Below, one piece after another: positions 1 through 9,047 of a DNA stretch of 64,000 nucleotides (positions within the stretch are counted from its first letter, which is position 1; each line of letters begins with the position of its first letter). This DNA comes from Methylosinus sp. C49 (GTDB taxonomy: Bacteria > Pseudomonadota > Alphaproteobacteria > Rhizobiales > Beijerinckiaceae). Made by a program: the position numbers and the translations under genes. The stretch is taken from NCBI RefSeq assembly GCF_009936375.1, contig NZ_AP022332.1, positions 2,388,501-2,452,500 on the forward strand, read 5' to 3'. The notes beneath the pieces were generated by a model, which worked only from the letters and a program-made list of their open reading frames with translations, made no database searches and was not told the DNA's origin.

Positions 1-78
1 GGCGCGCAATTCGTCGCATGGTCGCGATGCGGCGAAACGAGGCCGCGAGAGCCTCGCCAGAAAAGAGCGACGAATGCA

Positions 79-98
79 GCCGACGAGCTTTCGTCGGC
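79..98 (+). promoter_or_regulatory. hairpin in the leader of the PCuAC gene
   Basis: An 8-bp perfect inverted repeat (GCCGACGA and TCGTCGGC) with a 4-base loop ends 18 bases before the start codon and a few bases before the ribosome binding site (AGGGAG at 104-109). No T run follows, so it is not an obvious terminator. It could be a leader hairpin or an operator; nothing in the sequence decides between these. Confidence 0.35.
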
Positions 99-116
99 GA
101 GTAAGGGAGAACGCAC

Positions 117-731
117 ATGATGATCAAGCGGCGTGATCTGTTGGCGGCGGGCGGCGCTCTGTTGGGCGGCGCTGCGTTCGGCGCGTTGGCTCCGATGCGC
201 TCGGCGCAGGCTCATGAATATGAGCTCGGCAAGCTGACGATCGAGCATCCCTGGGTGCGCGCGCCCAAGGACGGCGAGACGACTGCCTATTTCTACGCAT
301 TCGTCCACAATAAGGGCGGCGCGGACAAGCTCATCGCGGTGAAGTCGCCGAATGTCGGCAAGGTGACTCTCTACTCCGACGCCAAGGAAGCGACAGTCGC
401 CGCGGGCGGCGTCGCCATCGCGGCCAATAAGACGACGACGCTCTCACCCGAAGGCGCGCATGTCGCGCTCGCCGAGGTCAAGAAGATCAACCCCGTCGGC
501 TGGGGCATGGAACTCGTTCTCGTCTTCGAGAAGGCGGGTGAGGTGACTGTCGACGCAGCGGTCGACGCGCCCGACGCCAAGCACGCGCATGACGCCGAGG
601 CGATGCAGCGTTGGGAAAAGGCCCATCCGGAAGGCGGCACGACGTCTCCGGCGGGCGGAGCCGAAGAGCACCATCACGATCACCACGATCACGACCACAA
701 GGACGATCACAAGTCCATGGATATGAAGTGA
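117..731 (+). CDS. PCuAC-domain periplasmic copper protein, PmoF-like
   Basis: Predicted periplasmic copper-binding protein of the PCuAC (DUF461) family, 204 residues. Residues 1-32 form a Tat-like signal (KRRDLLAAGG) ending AQA, so the mature chain would begin with His33 (HEYELG). The PCuAC barrel spans about 38-152, from IEHPWVRAP to FEKAGEVTVD. The usual Met/His Cu(I) ligands are absent: where they should be, the protein reads KVTLYSDAKEA and GAHVALAEV. The C-terminal tail is a His/Asp run (HHHDHHDHDH) that could bind more metal. Published work on methanotroph PmoF1/PmoF2 describes PCuAC proteins that lack this motif and hold Cu(II) through a histidine brace; this protein fits, but the class is inference. 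ATG at 117 or 120 are both possible. The gene upstream is outside the window. Confidence 0.85.
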   Translation: MMIKRRDLLAAGGALLGGAAFGALAPMRSAQAHEYELGKLTIEHPWVRAPKDGETTAYFYAFVHNKGGADKLIAVKSPNVGKVTLYSDAKEATVAAGGVAIAANKTTTLSPEGAHVALAEVKKINPVGWGMELVLVFEKAGEVTVDAAVDAPDAKHAHDAEAMQRWEKAHPEGGTTSPAGGAEEHHHDHHDHDHKDDHKSMDMK

Positions 732-754
732 CCGTGGAAGCGTAGAAGCTAGAC

Positions 755-790
755 GCGCGGTTCGGCCAGTGCCGGGCCGCGCTTCTTTAT
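755..790 (+). terminator. probable terminator after the PCuAC gene
   Basis: GCGCGG (755-760) pairs with CCGCGC (777-782), with an inner CGGC/GCCG pairing, followed by TTCTTTAT. It lies 23 bases after the stop of the PCuAC gene and just before the convergent small membrane protein gene. Confidence 0.5.
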
Positions 791-796
791 GCTCGC

Positions 797-1042
797 TCAG
801 TCGGCCGAATCCAAAGAGAGCAGGCGGCCGGAAAAATCGCTCGCGTCGGAGGAGACAGCCGGCGTCGGCGGCGAGCTGCGTGGGGCGTTGAGCGGCAAAG
901 CGAAGCCCAGGATAAAGGCGGCGAACGCCATTGCCGCGACCAGGAAAAGAGAAACCCTGAATTGACGCCGCGCCGATTCCGGATCGAAGCTATGCGTAAA
1001 AGCCGGCTCCATACGGTTTTCGAACTTATCCACCAACGACAT
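797..1042 (-). CDS. small single-TM membrane protein, unknown function
   Basis: An 81-residue protein with an N-terminal cytosolic part (MSLVDKFENRMEPAF), one membrane helix at about 30-50 (VSLFLVAAMAFAAFILGFAL) and a Pro/Ser-rich tail. I do not recognise the family. The start at 1042 is chosen because GGAGAGGG sits six bases upstream on this strand; the longer reading frame to 1099 has no ribosome binding site. It lies 168 bp downstream of the GT87-type gene on the same strand and converges on the PCuAC gene. Confidence 0.55.
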   Translation of the reverse strand: MSLVDKFENRMEPAFTHSFDPESARRQFRVSLFLVAAMAFAAFILGFALPLNAPRSSPPTPAVSSDASDFSGRLLSLDSAD

Positions 1043-1210
1043 GACGCACCCTCTCCGGGACGCTCCCCCGAACGTCCGACGCGTCGCGACCGCTCCCACG
1101 ATCGCTCGGCGAATGATAAACGGCGGCGCCGCCCAAAAAGTTTCACGCCTCGAGCAGAGGGCGCCGATTTTTTTCGCGAAGTGAATTTTTTGTGGTCGTC
1201 AGGCCGTCGA

Positions 1211-2434
1211 TCATAGCGATGGGGCGGCGCCGGCGTGGCGAAAACATGCCTCGCGCGCATTTGAGAGAATTATCGCGAACAACGCCGCCATCGTGACCGC
1301 GCCGAGAGGCAATGACGCAGCCGTCGCGACAGGACGCGCCGCGAGCGGAATGATGAAAGCCGCAGCGAGAGCGCTTTTCATATAGCGGCTAAAGCCGCGT
1401 TCGAGCCCGAAGGAGGCCAGCAGCGCGATGGCGGGCGCGAGCGCGGTCATATCGTAATCGAGACAATAGGGCGTCGTGAGGAATGTCGCGACGATCGCGC
1501 CGGCGGCCTTGGCGCGATAATCGGCGCTACTGCGCCACAGCCAGACGAGCGCGGCGAGAGTCGTCGCCGTGGCCAAAGTCTGCGCGGCATAGGCCGTCGC
1601 TATATCGGCGCCGAGCAGGCGCGCCGCAGCGAAGACGCTCTGGATTTTCGGAAAGCCGGCCGCGCCGCGCTCGACGACGAGGTCGCGCGTGACATCGAGA
1701 TTTTGGACGAAGGCGATCCAGCTCTCCGGCCCGAAGAGCAAGAGGCTGGCGAGGGTCATCACGAGCAGCGCGGCGGCGGCCGAAGCCAGCGCGCGCCAAT
1801 GGCCGCCGACGATGAGCGCGACCGGCAGCGCGAGCGCGAATTGGGGCTTATAGGCGAGCAGCGCGAAAGAGACGCCGGCGAGCAGTGGGCGCTGCGGCAG
1901 AGCGAGAAAGCCGAAGCCGAGCAAAGCCGCGGTCAGAAAGCCGTTCTGCCCATGGCCGAGATTGACGAGCGCAGCCGGAAAGGCGAGCGCCAGCAGCGCG
2001 ATGCGCCAGGGCGGCGCGGCGGAGCCGCGCATCAGCGCGAGCACGGCGACGAGATAGAGGGCGAGCGTCGCCATCTGCCAGACGGCCAGCGCCTCGAGAT
2101 AGGGCAGATGCGCGAGCGCCGACGCCGGCGCGAGGAAGTAGGGCGGGTAGTGCCAGCCATAGACGTCGCTGTCGGCGCCGAATTCGGCGCGTTGCGCGGC
2201 GATGTGGCGCTGCAGATCGAAAGGCGCTGCGGGGTGGCCGCGCAAGGTCTCGAGCCCGGCGACCCACACTTGGCTGAAATCCGTGCCCAGCGGATGGCCA
2301 TTGGCGTCGAAGCGGCCCTGCGCCGTCATCAGCACGGCTGCGACGCAGCCGGCCGAGAGCAGCAGCAGCATGAGCGGATAGACGCGCAGACGCTCTTCGT
2401 CGAGCCAATCGCCGCTGCGCAGCTTCTCCCACAT
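1211..2434 (-). CDS. polytopic membrane protein, GT87/DUF2029-type glycosyltransferase
   Basis: A 407-residue integral membrane protein with about ten hydrophobic segments. Family features seen: a first helix at about 20-38, the acidic loop GTDFSQVWVAGL at about 49-60, a large periplasmic loop with YGWHYPPYFLAP, and later NLGHGQNGF and the segment LLAYKPQFAL. These are typical of GT87/DUF2029 enzymes, which use polyprenyl-phosphate-linked sugars (for example mannosyl donors) in envelope glycolipid synthesis. Substrate is unknown. The KPQ and YPP signatures make the family call fairly safe; an individual reaction cannot be assigned. Confidence 0.75.
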   Translation of the reverse strand: MWEKLRSGDWLDEERLRVYPLMLLLLSAGCVAAVLMTAQGRFDANGHPLGTDFSQVWVAGLETLRGHPAAPFDLQRHIAAQRAEFGADSDVYGWHYPPYFLAPASALAHLPYLEALAVWQMATLALYLVAVLALMRGSAAPPWRIALLALAFPAALVNLGHGQNGFLTAALLGFGFLALPQRPLLAGVSFALLAYKPQFALALPVALIVGGHWRALASAAAALLVMTLASLLLFGPESWIAFVQNLDVTRDLVVERGAAGFPKIQSVFAAARLLGADIATAYAAQTLATATTLAALVWLWRSSADYRAKAAGAIVATFLTTPYCLDYDMTALAPAIALLASFGLERGFSRYMKSALAAAFIIPLAARPVATAASLPLGAVTMAALFAIILSNAREACFRHAGAAPSL

Positions 2435-2482
2435 GTCGCGCTCTCCCTGGACTCCGGCGCAAGCGGAGCAGGGCGACTCTAG

Positions 2483-3814
<1,332 letters not shown>

Positions 3815-3982
3815 ATGGCCGAGGCGACAAATCGGGCGCTGGCCGTAAAGCGTGACCTGTCGATCGTGCGTTCCGACCTTCGCGCGTTCGAAGCGCGCAT
3901 GACGGTGAGGATCGGCGGCCTGACGATCATCGCGACCGGCATCATCCTCGCGGCGCTTTGGCATTTGCCGCGCGTGCACTGA
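3815..3982 (+). CDS. very small coiled-coil/TM protein
   Basis: A 55-residue ORF whose ATG directly follows the aminotransferase stop codon (TAAATG), suggesting translational coupling. The first 30 residues are charged and amphipathic (VKRDLSIVRSDLRAFEARM), followed by one membrane helix (IGGLTIIATGIILAALW). Layout and the phrase RIGGLTIIA resemble the short C-terminal end of DUF1640/CCDC90-like membrane-anchored coiled-coil proteins common in alphaproteobacteria. Function unknown; it may be a small anchor or a remnant of a longer protein. Confidence 0.5.
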   Translation: MAEATNRALAVKRDLSIVRSDLRAFEARMTVRIGGLTIIATGIILAALWHLPRVH

Positions 3983-4012
3983 ATTTCTCGGCCGAAAAAC
4001 AGAAGCAAATTT

Positions 4013-4041
4013 GACGGCGGCGACGCATTGCGCCGCCGCCG
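4013..4041. terminator. GC hairpin between convergent genes
   Basis: ACGGCGGCG and CGCCGCCGT form a stable stem around ACGCATTG, between the convergent small membrane gene (ends 3982) and sodB (ends 4054). On the minus strand it is followed by CAAATTTGCTTC, only a weak T tract. A shared terminator is plausible but not certain. Confidence 0.35.
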
Positions 4042-4053
4042 TATGAAACTGTC

Positions 4054-4653
4054 TTACTTCGTCGCGGCCTCGTAACACTCCTCGACATATTCCCAATTCA
4101 CGAGATGCTCGAGGAAGGCCTTGAGGAAGTCGGCGCGGCGATTGCGGTAGTCGATGTAATAGGCGTGCTCCCACACATCGGCGACCAGCAGCGGCTTGGC
4201 GCCGAACACCAGCGGGTTCTCGGCGTTCGGGGTCTTGCGCACGGCGAGCTTGCCGTCCTTGATCTCGAGCCACACCCAGCCCGAGCCGAACTGGCCGAGA
4301 CCCTGGGTCTGGAACTCTTCCTTGAACTTGTCGACCGAGCCGAAGGACTCGACGATCGCCTTCTCGACCTTGGCGGGGATCGCGCCGCCGCCATTGGGCT
4401 TCAGCCACTTCCAATACTCGGAGTGGTTGTAGATCTGCGCCACATTGTTGAAGATCGGCACGTTCTTGCCATAGGAGGCGACAATGATCTCCTCAATCGG
4501 CTTGCCCTCGAACTCGGTGCCTTTGATCAGATTATTGGCGTTGGTGACATAGGTCGCATGATGCTTGTCGTGATGATACTCGAAAGATTCCTTCGACAAA
4601 TAAGGCTGCAGCGCATCATAGGCGTAGGGAAGGTCGGGAAGGGTGAAGCTCAT
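4054..4653 (-). CDS. sodB: iron superoxide dismutase
   Basis: Fe/Mn-type superoxide dismutase, 199 residues, full length. It removes superoxide in the cytosol. Metal ligands are all present: His27 (in YHHDKHH), His77 (NHSEYW), Asp159 and His163 (DVWEHAYY). Gln73 just before the second ligand (AQIYNH) is the position typical of iron enzymes, and the alternative glutamine of manganese enzymes is not seen, so iron is the likely metal. AGGAG precedes the ATG. It stands alone, convergent with the aminotransferase group, with the HGGV-type periplasmic gene upstream on the same strand but separated by a strong terminator. Confidence 0.93.
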   Translation of the reverse strand: MSFTLPDLPYAYDALQPYLSKESFEYHHDKHHATYVTNANNLIKGTEFEGKPIEEIIVASYGKNVPIFNNVAQIYNHSEYWKWLKPNGGGAIPAKVEKAIVESFGSVDKFKEEFQTQGLGQFGSGWVWLEIKDGKLAVRKTPNAENPLVFGAKPLLVADVWEHAYYIDYRNRRADFLKAFLEHLVNWEYVEECYEAATK

Positions 4654-4798
4654 AATCCTTGCTCCTGACTTGGGTTCGCGAGCGCAGCATTCTCCGCTCG
4701 CCTCTACCTAGAACCCGGCAGGGCTCCAAGCAATCTCGCACGGCCGCAGTCTAACAATTTTCGTGCAAAGCTCGGACGACAAGCGCATTCCGGGCGCG

Positions 4799-4828
4799 AA
4801 AAAACCCGCCCGATCGGATCGGGCGGGC
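4799..4828 (-). terminator. rho-independent terminator of the HGGV-type gene
   Basis: Read on the minus strand, CCCGCCCG pairs with CGGGCGGG and is followed directly by TTTTTT. It begins about 12 bases beyond the stop of the gene at 4840-5502 and would stop transcription before sodB. Confidence 0.85.
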
Positions 4829-4839
4829 GGGGAGGCCTG

Positions 4840-5502
4840 CTATTCGGTCTGATGCAGCGCGGCGCCATGCGCCGGCTCCGTCGGCCGTCGCCGCCAGGCG
4901 ATCAGCCAGAGGCCGGCGGAAAGCCCGAGGAAGCCGATCCCGTAGAGAACATATTCGATCGTGTTCCACAGGCTGAGCACGCCGACACGGAAGGGAAAGC
5001 GCGAGGTCCATTCATGCCCGTCGCGATCGGCGACGGTGATGATGGCCACATAATTTCCCGCCTCCTTGAAGTCGTGCTCGAAGGTCATGGTGGCGTTGTT
5101 ATGGATCTTCGGCGGCGTGTAGAATTGCGTCGCCGCCTCTCCTTCGCCGCCCTCCTTGACGATTCGCACGCCGATGGCGATGTCGCGCACGTCCACGGCC
5201 GGGGCGGGCGGCGCGGAAGACGGCGCCTGATTCTGCGCCATGTAGGAATCGGGCTGACGACCCAATTCTATGGCGGTCAGCGCGATCACCGTCGGACCCG
5301 TCTGGGCGATGTCGTCGCAGAATTCTTCCGGCTCGCCCTTTCGCTGATAGCCGATGAAATGCACTTTCACCGGCCCGACCGTCGTCACGCATTCGTCCTG
5401 CTCGAGCTTTACTCCTCCATGAGCGAAGGCATCTCCCGCCATCGCCGAAGCAAGAAGAAAGGTGAGCATAAATAAGCTACGCCTCGAAGAGCGCGTATCC
5501 AT
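4840..5502 (-). CDS. HGGV-type periplasmic protein with C-terminal TM anchor (paralogue 1)
   Basis: A 220-residue secreted, membrane-anchored protein of unrecognised function. A signal peptide (1-27, ending AFA) would release a mature N-terminus HGGV, so the first residue is His28. Then come a Cys in DECVTTVGP, HFIGYQ and EEFCDDI, followed by GPTVIAL. The C-terminal half has MTFEHDFKEAGNYVAIITV and TSRFPFRVG, an immunoglobulin-like strand pattern, and one membrane helix at about 180-202 with a short cytosolic tail. The gene at 57978-58547 is a clear paralogue sharing HGGV, GYQ, FCDDI, GPT and SRFPF. This copy has a Pro/Ala insertion at about 92-104. An exposed N-terminal His plus two Cys suggests metal binding, perhaps copper; that is inference. 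Confidence 0.7.
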   Translation of the reverse strand: MDTRSSRRSLFMLTFLLASAMAGDAFAHGGVKLEQDECVTTVGPVKVHFIGYQRKGEPEEFCDDIAQTGPTVIALTAIELGRQPDSYMAQNQAPSSAPPAPAVDVRDIAIGVRIVKEGGEGEAATQFYTPPKIHNNATMTFEHDFKEAGNYVAIITVADRDGHEWTSRFPFRVGVLSLWNTIEYVLYGIGFLGLSAGLWLIAWRRRPTEPAHGAALHQTE

Positions 5503-5812
5503 GGTTTCGACTCCCCTGAATTAGGCGGATCGTCGCCGCTTTCCGTCCGAGAGACGTTTGTCTCTACTTTTGATGTCTGTATTCATATCGTCGAATTCCA
5601 TGTGGCGTTACGACGCATATATGTTGTTTTCTATGGGCTTGAATATTATGCGCAGGCGCCGGTCGGCGAGCGCGCCGCGCGCCTCCACAATCACGCCGGA
5701 ATTGTCGCGCCGAATGCAGCGCGAAAACCGTCGGAGCGGCGCGCGAGCCGGCGTGCTAACAAGCGTCCGGCGGCGTGATCCTTGTCGCCATGTGAGATCG
5801 AAGAGGCGGAAC
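5503..5812. other. 310-bp divergent intergenic region
   Basis: Separates the HGGV-type gene (minus) from the DUF308-like gene (plus). It is richer in A+T at 5560-5660 than its surroundings and so probably carries both promoters. The perfect inverted repeat GAGACgtttGTCTC (5551-5564) lies 49 bases upstream of the HGGV-type start and may be an operator. I see no convincing gene here. Confidence 0.4.
5551..5564. promoter_or_regulatory. GAGAC-N4-GTCTC inverted repeat, possible operator
   Basis: A 14-bp perfect inverted repeat positioned 49 bases upstream of the HGGV-type gene start. Size and location fit a dimeric repressor or activator site. The same sequence is not present in front of the paralogue at 57978, so the two copies need not share this regulator. 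Confidence 0.35.
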
Positions 5813-6334
5813 ATGCGGAGCGTCTGGTTCTTTCGGCTGACGCGTTGGGGCGTTTTCGGGCTCGGCGCGGCGCTCGCGGCGTGGGGCGTCGCGGCCATGT
5901 TCGAGGGCTGGGACAAAATCCAGATCGAGCGCGGCTGGAGCCTGTTCATCGCGGGCGCGGTGGCGCTCTCCGGCGGCGTGGTGACTGTGGCGATCGCCGC
6001 CGCTTTGTCGCGTCTCGACCATGCGCTCGCGACATTCGCTCCGTCGGCGCCGCATGTCGTCACCCCGGCGCCCGTGACGCCGCAGCCGGCCTCCGCGCCG
6101 GAAATGGAGCCGCCGCCAGCCATGGCTCCACCGACAGCAATGGCCCCGCCGCCCAGCTTCGAGGCCTATGCGCCCAAGCGCTATGTCGAGGCGGAGCCGG
6201 TCGAGGTCGACCGCTATGAGAATGGCGGCGCGCTCTATGTGATGTTTTCCGACGGCTCGGTCGAGATTCGCGGCGAGGGCCGCGTGCGGCGCTTCGCCTC
6301 GCTCTCAGAGCTGCGGGCGCAGGTCAGCGCCTGA
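5813..6334 (+). CDS. two-TM membrane protein with Pro-rich linker and C-terminal strand domain
   Basis: A 173-residue protein with two N-terminal membrane helices (about 11-30 and 42-65), a long Pro/Ala/Met linker (about 80-120) and a C-terminal soluble piece, YVMFSDGSVEIRGEGRVRRF. The last part looks like a small beta-hairpin domain. The function is unknown; similar proteins are common as hypotheticals in Rhizobiales. ATG at 5813 is preceded by GAGGCGGA; the reading frame extends upstream to 5558 but that part has no coding character. The stop lies six bases from the end of the convergent exonuclease III gene. Confidence 0.6.
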   Translation: MRSVWFFRLTRWGVFGLGAALAAWGVAAMFEGWDKIQIERGWSLFIAGAVALSGGVVTVAIAAALSRLDHALATFAPSAPHVVTPAPVTPQPASAPEMEPPPAMAPPTAMAPPPSFEAYAPKRYVEAEPVEVDRYENGGALYVMFSDGSVEIRGEGRVRRFASLSELRAQVSA

Positions 6335-6340
6335 CGCGTC

Positions 6341-7141
6341 TCAGACCGCCAGTGAGATCGTCACCGGCACATGATCGGAGGGGCGCGTCCAATTGCGCGC
6401 CTCGCGCAGCACATGCATCTGCTGCAGTGTTTCGGAGAGCGCCTCGCTCGCCCAAATGTGATCGAGCCGGCGGCCGCGGTCGGATTTCTCCCAATCCGAG
6501 GCGCGATAGCTCCACCACGTATAGAGCTTCTCCTCCTTGGGCACGAAGCGGCGCATCGTGTCGATCCAGCGGCCGGCGTCGATGACGCGACCGAGCTTCT
6601 CCACCTCGATCGGCGTATGGCTCACCACTTGGAGCAGCGCCTTATGGCTCCAGACGTCCTGCTCCAGCGGTGCGATATTGAGGTCGCCGACCAGCACCAC
6701 GCGGCCGTCGGTCACGCGATCGCGCTGAATCCATTCGGCCATCTCGTCGAGAAAATCGAGCTTATGGGCGAATTTCGGATTGATCTCGCGATCGGGCTCG
6801 TCGCCGCCGGCCGGCACGTAGAAATTATGGATCGTGACCGGCGTCCCGCCATTGGGGACGCCGACCGACACATGGCGCGCGTCGCCTTTCTCGCAGAAGT
6901 CGCGCGTCTCCAGCAGCTCCAGCGGCTGCTTCGAGACGATGGCGACGCCGTGATAGCCCTTCTGGCCATTGATGGCGAAATGCTCATAGCCGAGCGCGCG
7001 AAAATCCGAATAGGGGAATTCGGCGTTGCGGCACTTGGTCTCCTGCAGGCAGATGACGTCCGGCGCGTGCTCCTTCAAGAATTGCGCGACGATCGGCATG
7101 CGCAGGCGCACGGAATTGATGTTCCAGGTGGTGATCTTCAT
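6341..7141 (-). CDS. xthA: exodeoxyribonuclease III
   Basis: AP endonuclease and 3'-5' exonuclease of the EEP family, 266 residues, acting in base-excision repair. Catalytic residues are present: Glu34 (LQETK), Tyr108 (HNFYVP), Asp153 and Asn155 (GDLNIAP), Asp227 (RRLDHIW) and the terminal Asp256-His257 (PSDHVPV). Length matches the ExoIII family. It is a single gene followed closely on the same strand by nothing, and preceded by the DUF697 gene, whose stop is 42 bases upstream, so the two may be cotranscribed. Confidence 0.93.
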   Translation of the reverse strand: MKITTWNINSVRLRMPIVAQFLKEHAPDVICLQETKCRNAEFPYSDFRALGYEHFAINGQKGYHGVAIVSKQPLELLETRDFCEKGDARHVSVGVPNGGTPVTIHNFYVPAGGDEPDREINPKFAHKLDFLDEMAEWIQRDRVTDGRVVLVGDLNIAPLEQDVWSHKALLQVVSHTPIEVEKLGRVIDAGRWIDTMRRFVPKEEKLYTWWSYRASDWEKSDRGRRLDHIWASEALSETLQQMHVLREARNWTRPSDHVPVTISLAV

Positions 7142-7183
7142 CCGTTTGTCTTCTCGAGAGGGAAAATCCGCGCCGCCAAATCG

Positions 7184-8263
7184 TCAGCCGCCGCTGCTGC
7201 GATCGCCGAACAAGAAAGGCGCCACATCGGCGACGCCGGGCGCTTTCTCGGCGCTGAAAGGCATGGGCCGGCAGACCGCCATGGCCGAGAGGCCGACGCG
7301 CGCGGTCAATAGGCCGTTGAGCACGCCCTCGCCGAGCTTGGCGGAGAGCTTGGCGGCGATGCCATGGCCGACCACCTGCTGCAGCAGCGAATCGCCGATG
7401 GCGAGGCCGCCAGTGATGGCGAGATGCGCGCCGACCGAGCGCGCCAGCTTGAAGAAGCCCAGCATTCCCGGCCGTCCGCCATAGATTTCGGCGATGCGGC
7501 GCATCAGCCGTATCGCCTGGGCGGCGACGAACAGCACGTCGAGCAGCGCGCGCGGGCTGACGGTGGTGACGATGGAGACGCGCTTGGAGGCGTCGGCGAT
7601 CTCGCGCCGCGCCTGCGCGTCCAACGGATGCGCGAGATGGCGTTCGGCGAGATCGACGAGATCGCGCCCATCGATGATCTGCTGCGAGAACTCCAGCACC
7701 AGCGCGCGCGCGCGGCTGGTCTCTGGGCGATCCTCATAGAGCGTGCACAGCTCCTTCACATGCTCGCGCGCGGCTTTGATGTCGTCGCGCAGACGCGCGT
7801 CGGCGAGGGCGATATGCAGCTTGGCGATGCGATTCTGCCGCGCGATGGCGGCGATCTCCTTGGCCAGCATCGCCGCAGCGGCGACGAGCGCCAGGCCGGC
7901 GAGCGCGAGCCCGGCGGTTCCGAGCAGCGCCGAATGCGCGAAAAGATCCTCGACCAGATTGGCGAGCCACATGCCGCCGGCCAGCGACAGCAGCCCGGCC
8001 ACGGCCGAGACGAACAATCCGCCCCAGGAGACGAACATACTGCGCAGCACGCCGCGCTTCTGCGCGGCCTCGATCGCCTTCTCCTCCTCGACGAAACCGC
8101 GCGGGGCGGTCTCGGCCTCGAGTGCGAAGACGTCGATCTGCGCCTCGAAGACGCTTGGCTGCGCTCGTTCCGTCTCCTGCGGCTTCGCGCTCTTGGGGGG
8201 GACGATCTGCTCGCCGTCGAGGCGGAAGGCGCGCGGGCGCGGTCTGCGTTCTGGTTCCGTCAT
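7184..8263 (-). CDS. DUF697/TIGR01620 (YcjF-like) membrane protein
   Basis: A 359-residue inner-membrane protein. The first 70 residues are polar and Pro/Arg rich (RPRPRAFRLDGEQIVPP). Two membrane helices lie at about 83-103 and 115-138 (SVSAVAGL-like and GTAGLALAGLALVAAAAM). The rest contains an amphipathic region and the family core (VSPRALLDVLFVAAQAIRL, then GGRPGMLGFFKLAR), matching TIGR01620/DUF697 proteins such as YcjF. Such genes usually sit beside a YcjX-type GTPase; none is seen here. The start at 8263 (MTEPERR) is inferred, since the frame remains open upstream without coding character. Confidence 0.75.
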   Translation of the reverse strand: MTEPERRPRPRAFRLDGEQIVPPKSAKPQETERAQPSVFEAQIDVFALEAETAPRGFVEEEKAIEAAQKRGVLRSMFVSWGGLFVSAVAGLLSLAGGMWLANLVEDLFAHSALLGTAGLALAGLALVAAAAMLAKEIAAIARQNRIAKLHIALADARLRDDIKAAREHVKELCTLYEDRPETSRARALVLEFSQQIIDGRDLVDLAERHLAHPLDAQARREIADASKRVSIVTTVSPRALLDVLFVAAQAIRLMRRIAEIYGGRPGMLGFFKLARSVGAHLAITGGLAIGDSLLQQVVGHGIAAKLSAKLGEGVLNGLLTARVGLSAMAVCRPMPFSAEKAPGVADVAPFLFGDRSSGG

Positions 8264-8417
8264 CTCTGTCGCTTCGATGGCGTTTTCGCCCCGCAGCTTT
8301 CTAGCGCATGGGGGGCGGCTCCGCTCGGGAAAATTGCCGCCCGCGCCGAGCTCTCGACAGAAATCATCGGAGACGGGGGCGTCTCGAGCCGCGGGCCGCC
8401 CGCAGATGCGGAAGGGC

Positions 8418-9047
8418 TCAGGCGGGAGCCCAGGCCTGCCGCGCGGCGAGCTTCTCATTGTGCTCGAGGGCGCGCAGCCGCGCCGGGCGATTCTCGAGGC
8501 CGGCCCAATAGGCCTCGAACTCCGGCCGCTTCTCCAGCACGCCGAAGCGCATGCCGAAGCCGATCATCGAGCCGAGATAGACATCGGCCGCGCTGAAGGC
8601 GTCGCCGGCGATATAGCGCCGTCCCGCCAGCGCTTTCGCCAGAGTGTCCAGCACGGCGGCGTAGGAGCCGTAGCCGAAGCTCCGCTGCCGGTCCGCGGCC
8701 GGGTCCCAGCCGACGGAATGATTGCTCATCGCCGGCTCCACGCAGCCGGCGGCGAAGAACAGCCAGCGATAATAGGCGCTGCGCTCGGCCGTCGGCGGCG
8801 CGAGACCGGCTTGCGGAAAAGCGTCGGCGAGATAGGCGCAGATGGCCGCGGCCTCCGTCACCACCTTGTCGCCGTGGCGGATCGCCGGCACCTTGCCCAT
8901 TGGATTGATCGCGAGGAACTCGGGCGATTTGATCGAGGTCCCATATTCCTCGATCTCGACGGAATAGGGCGCGCCGATCTCCTCGAGCAGCCAATGCACG
9001 ATCATGCCGCGCGATTGCGGATTGGTGTAGAAAACGATCTTGGACAT
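8418..9047 (-). other. internal start: stand-alone glutathione S-transferase unit
   Basis: ATG at 9047 with AAAGGAAA five bases before it (9051-9060 on this strand) would yield a complete 209-residue glutathione S-transferase from inside the longer frame. Length and N-terminus agree with normal family members, so this site is likely used whatever happens to the long product. This entry records the alternative reading of the same frame. Confidence 0.7.

Noticed and set aside
4840-5502. Identification of the HGGV protein as PmoD
   Set aside because: I could not confirm the PmoD cysteine/methionine pattern, and as I recall HGGV/FCDDI proteins are not restricted to methane and ammonia oxidisers, so no gene symbol is given.
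7184-8458. Longer N-terminus for the DUF697 protein, starting at 8458
   Set aside because: The extra 65 residues overlap the end of the glutathione S-transferase gene and look non-coding; the family start fits 8263.
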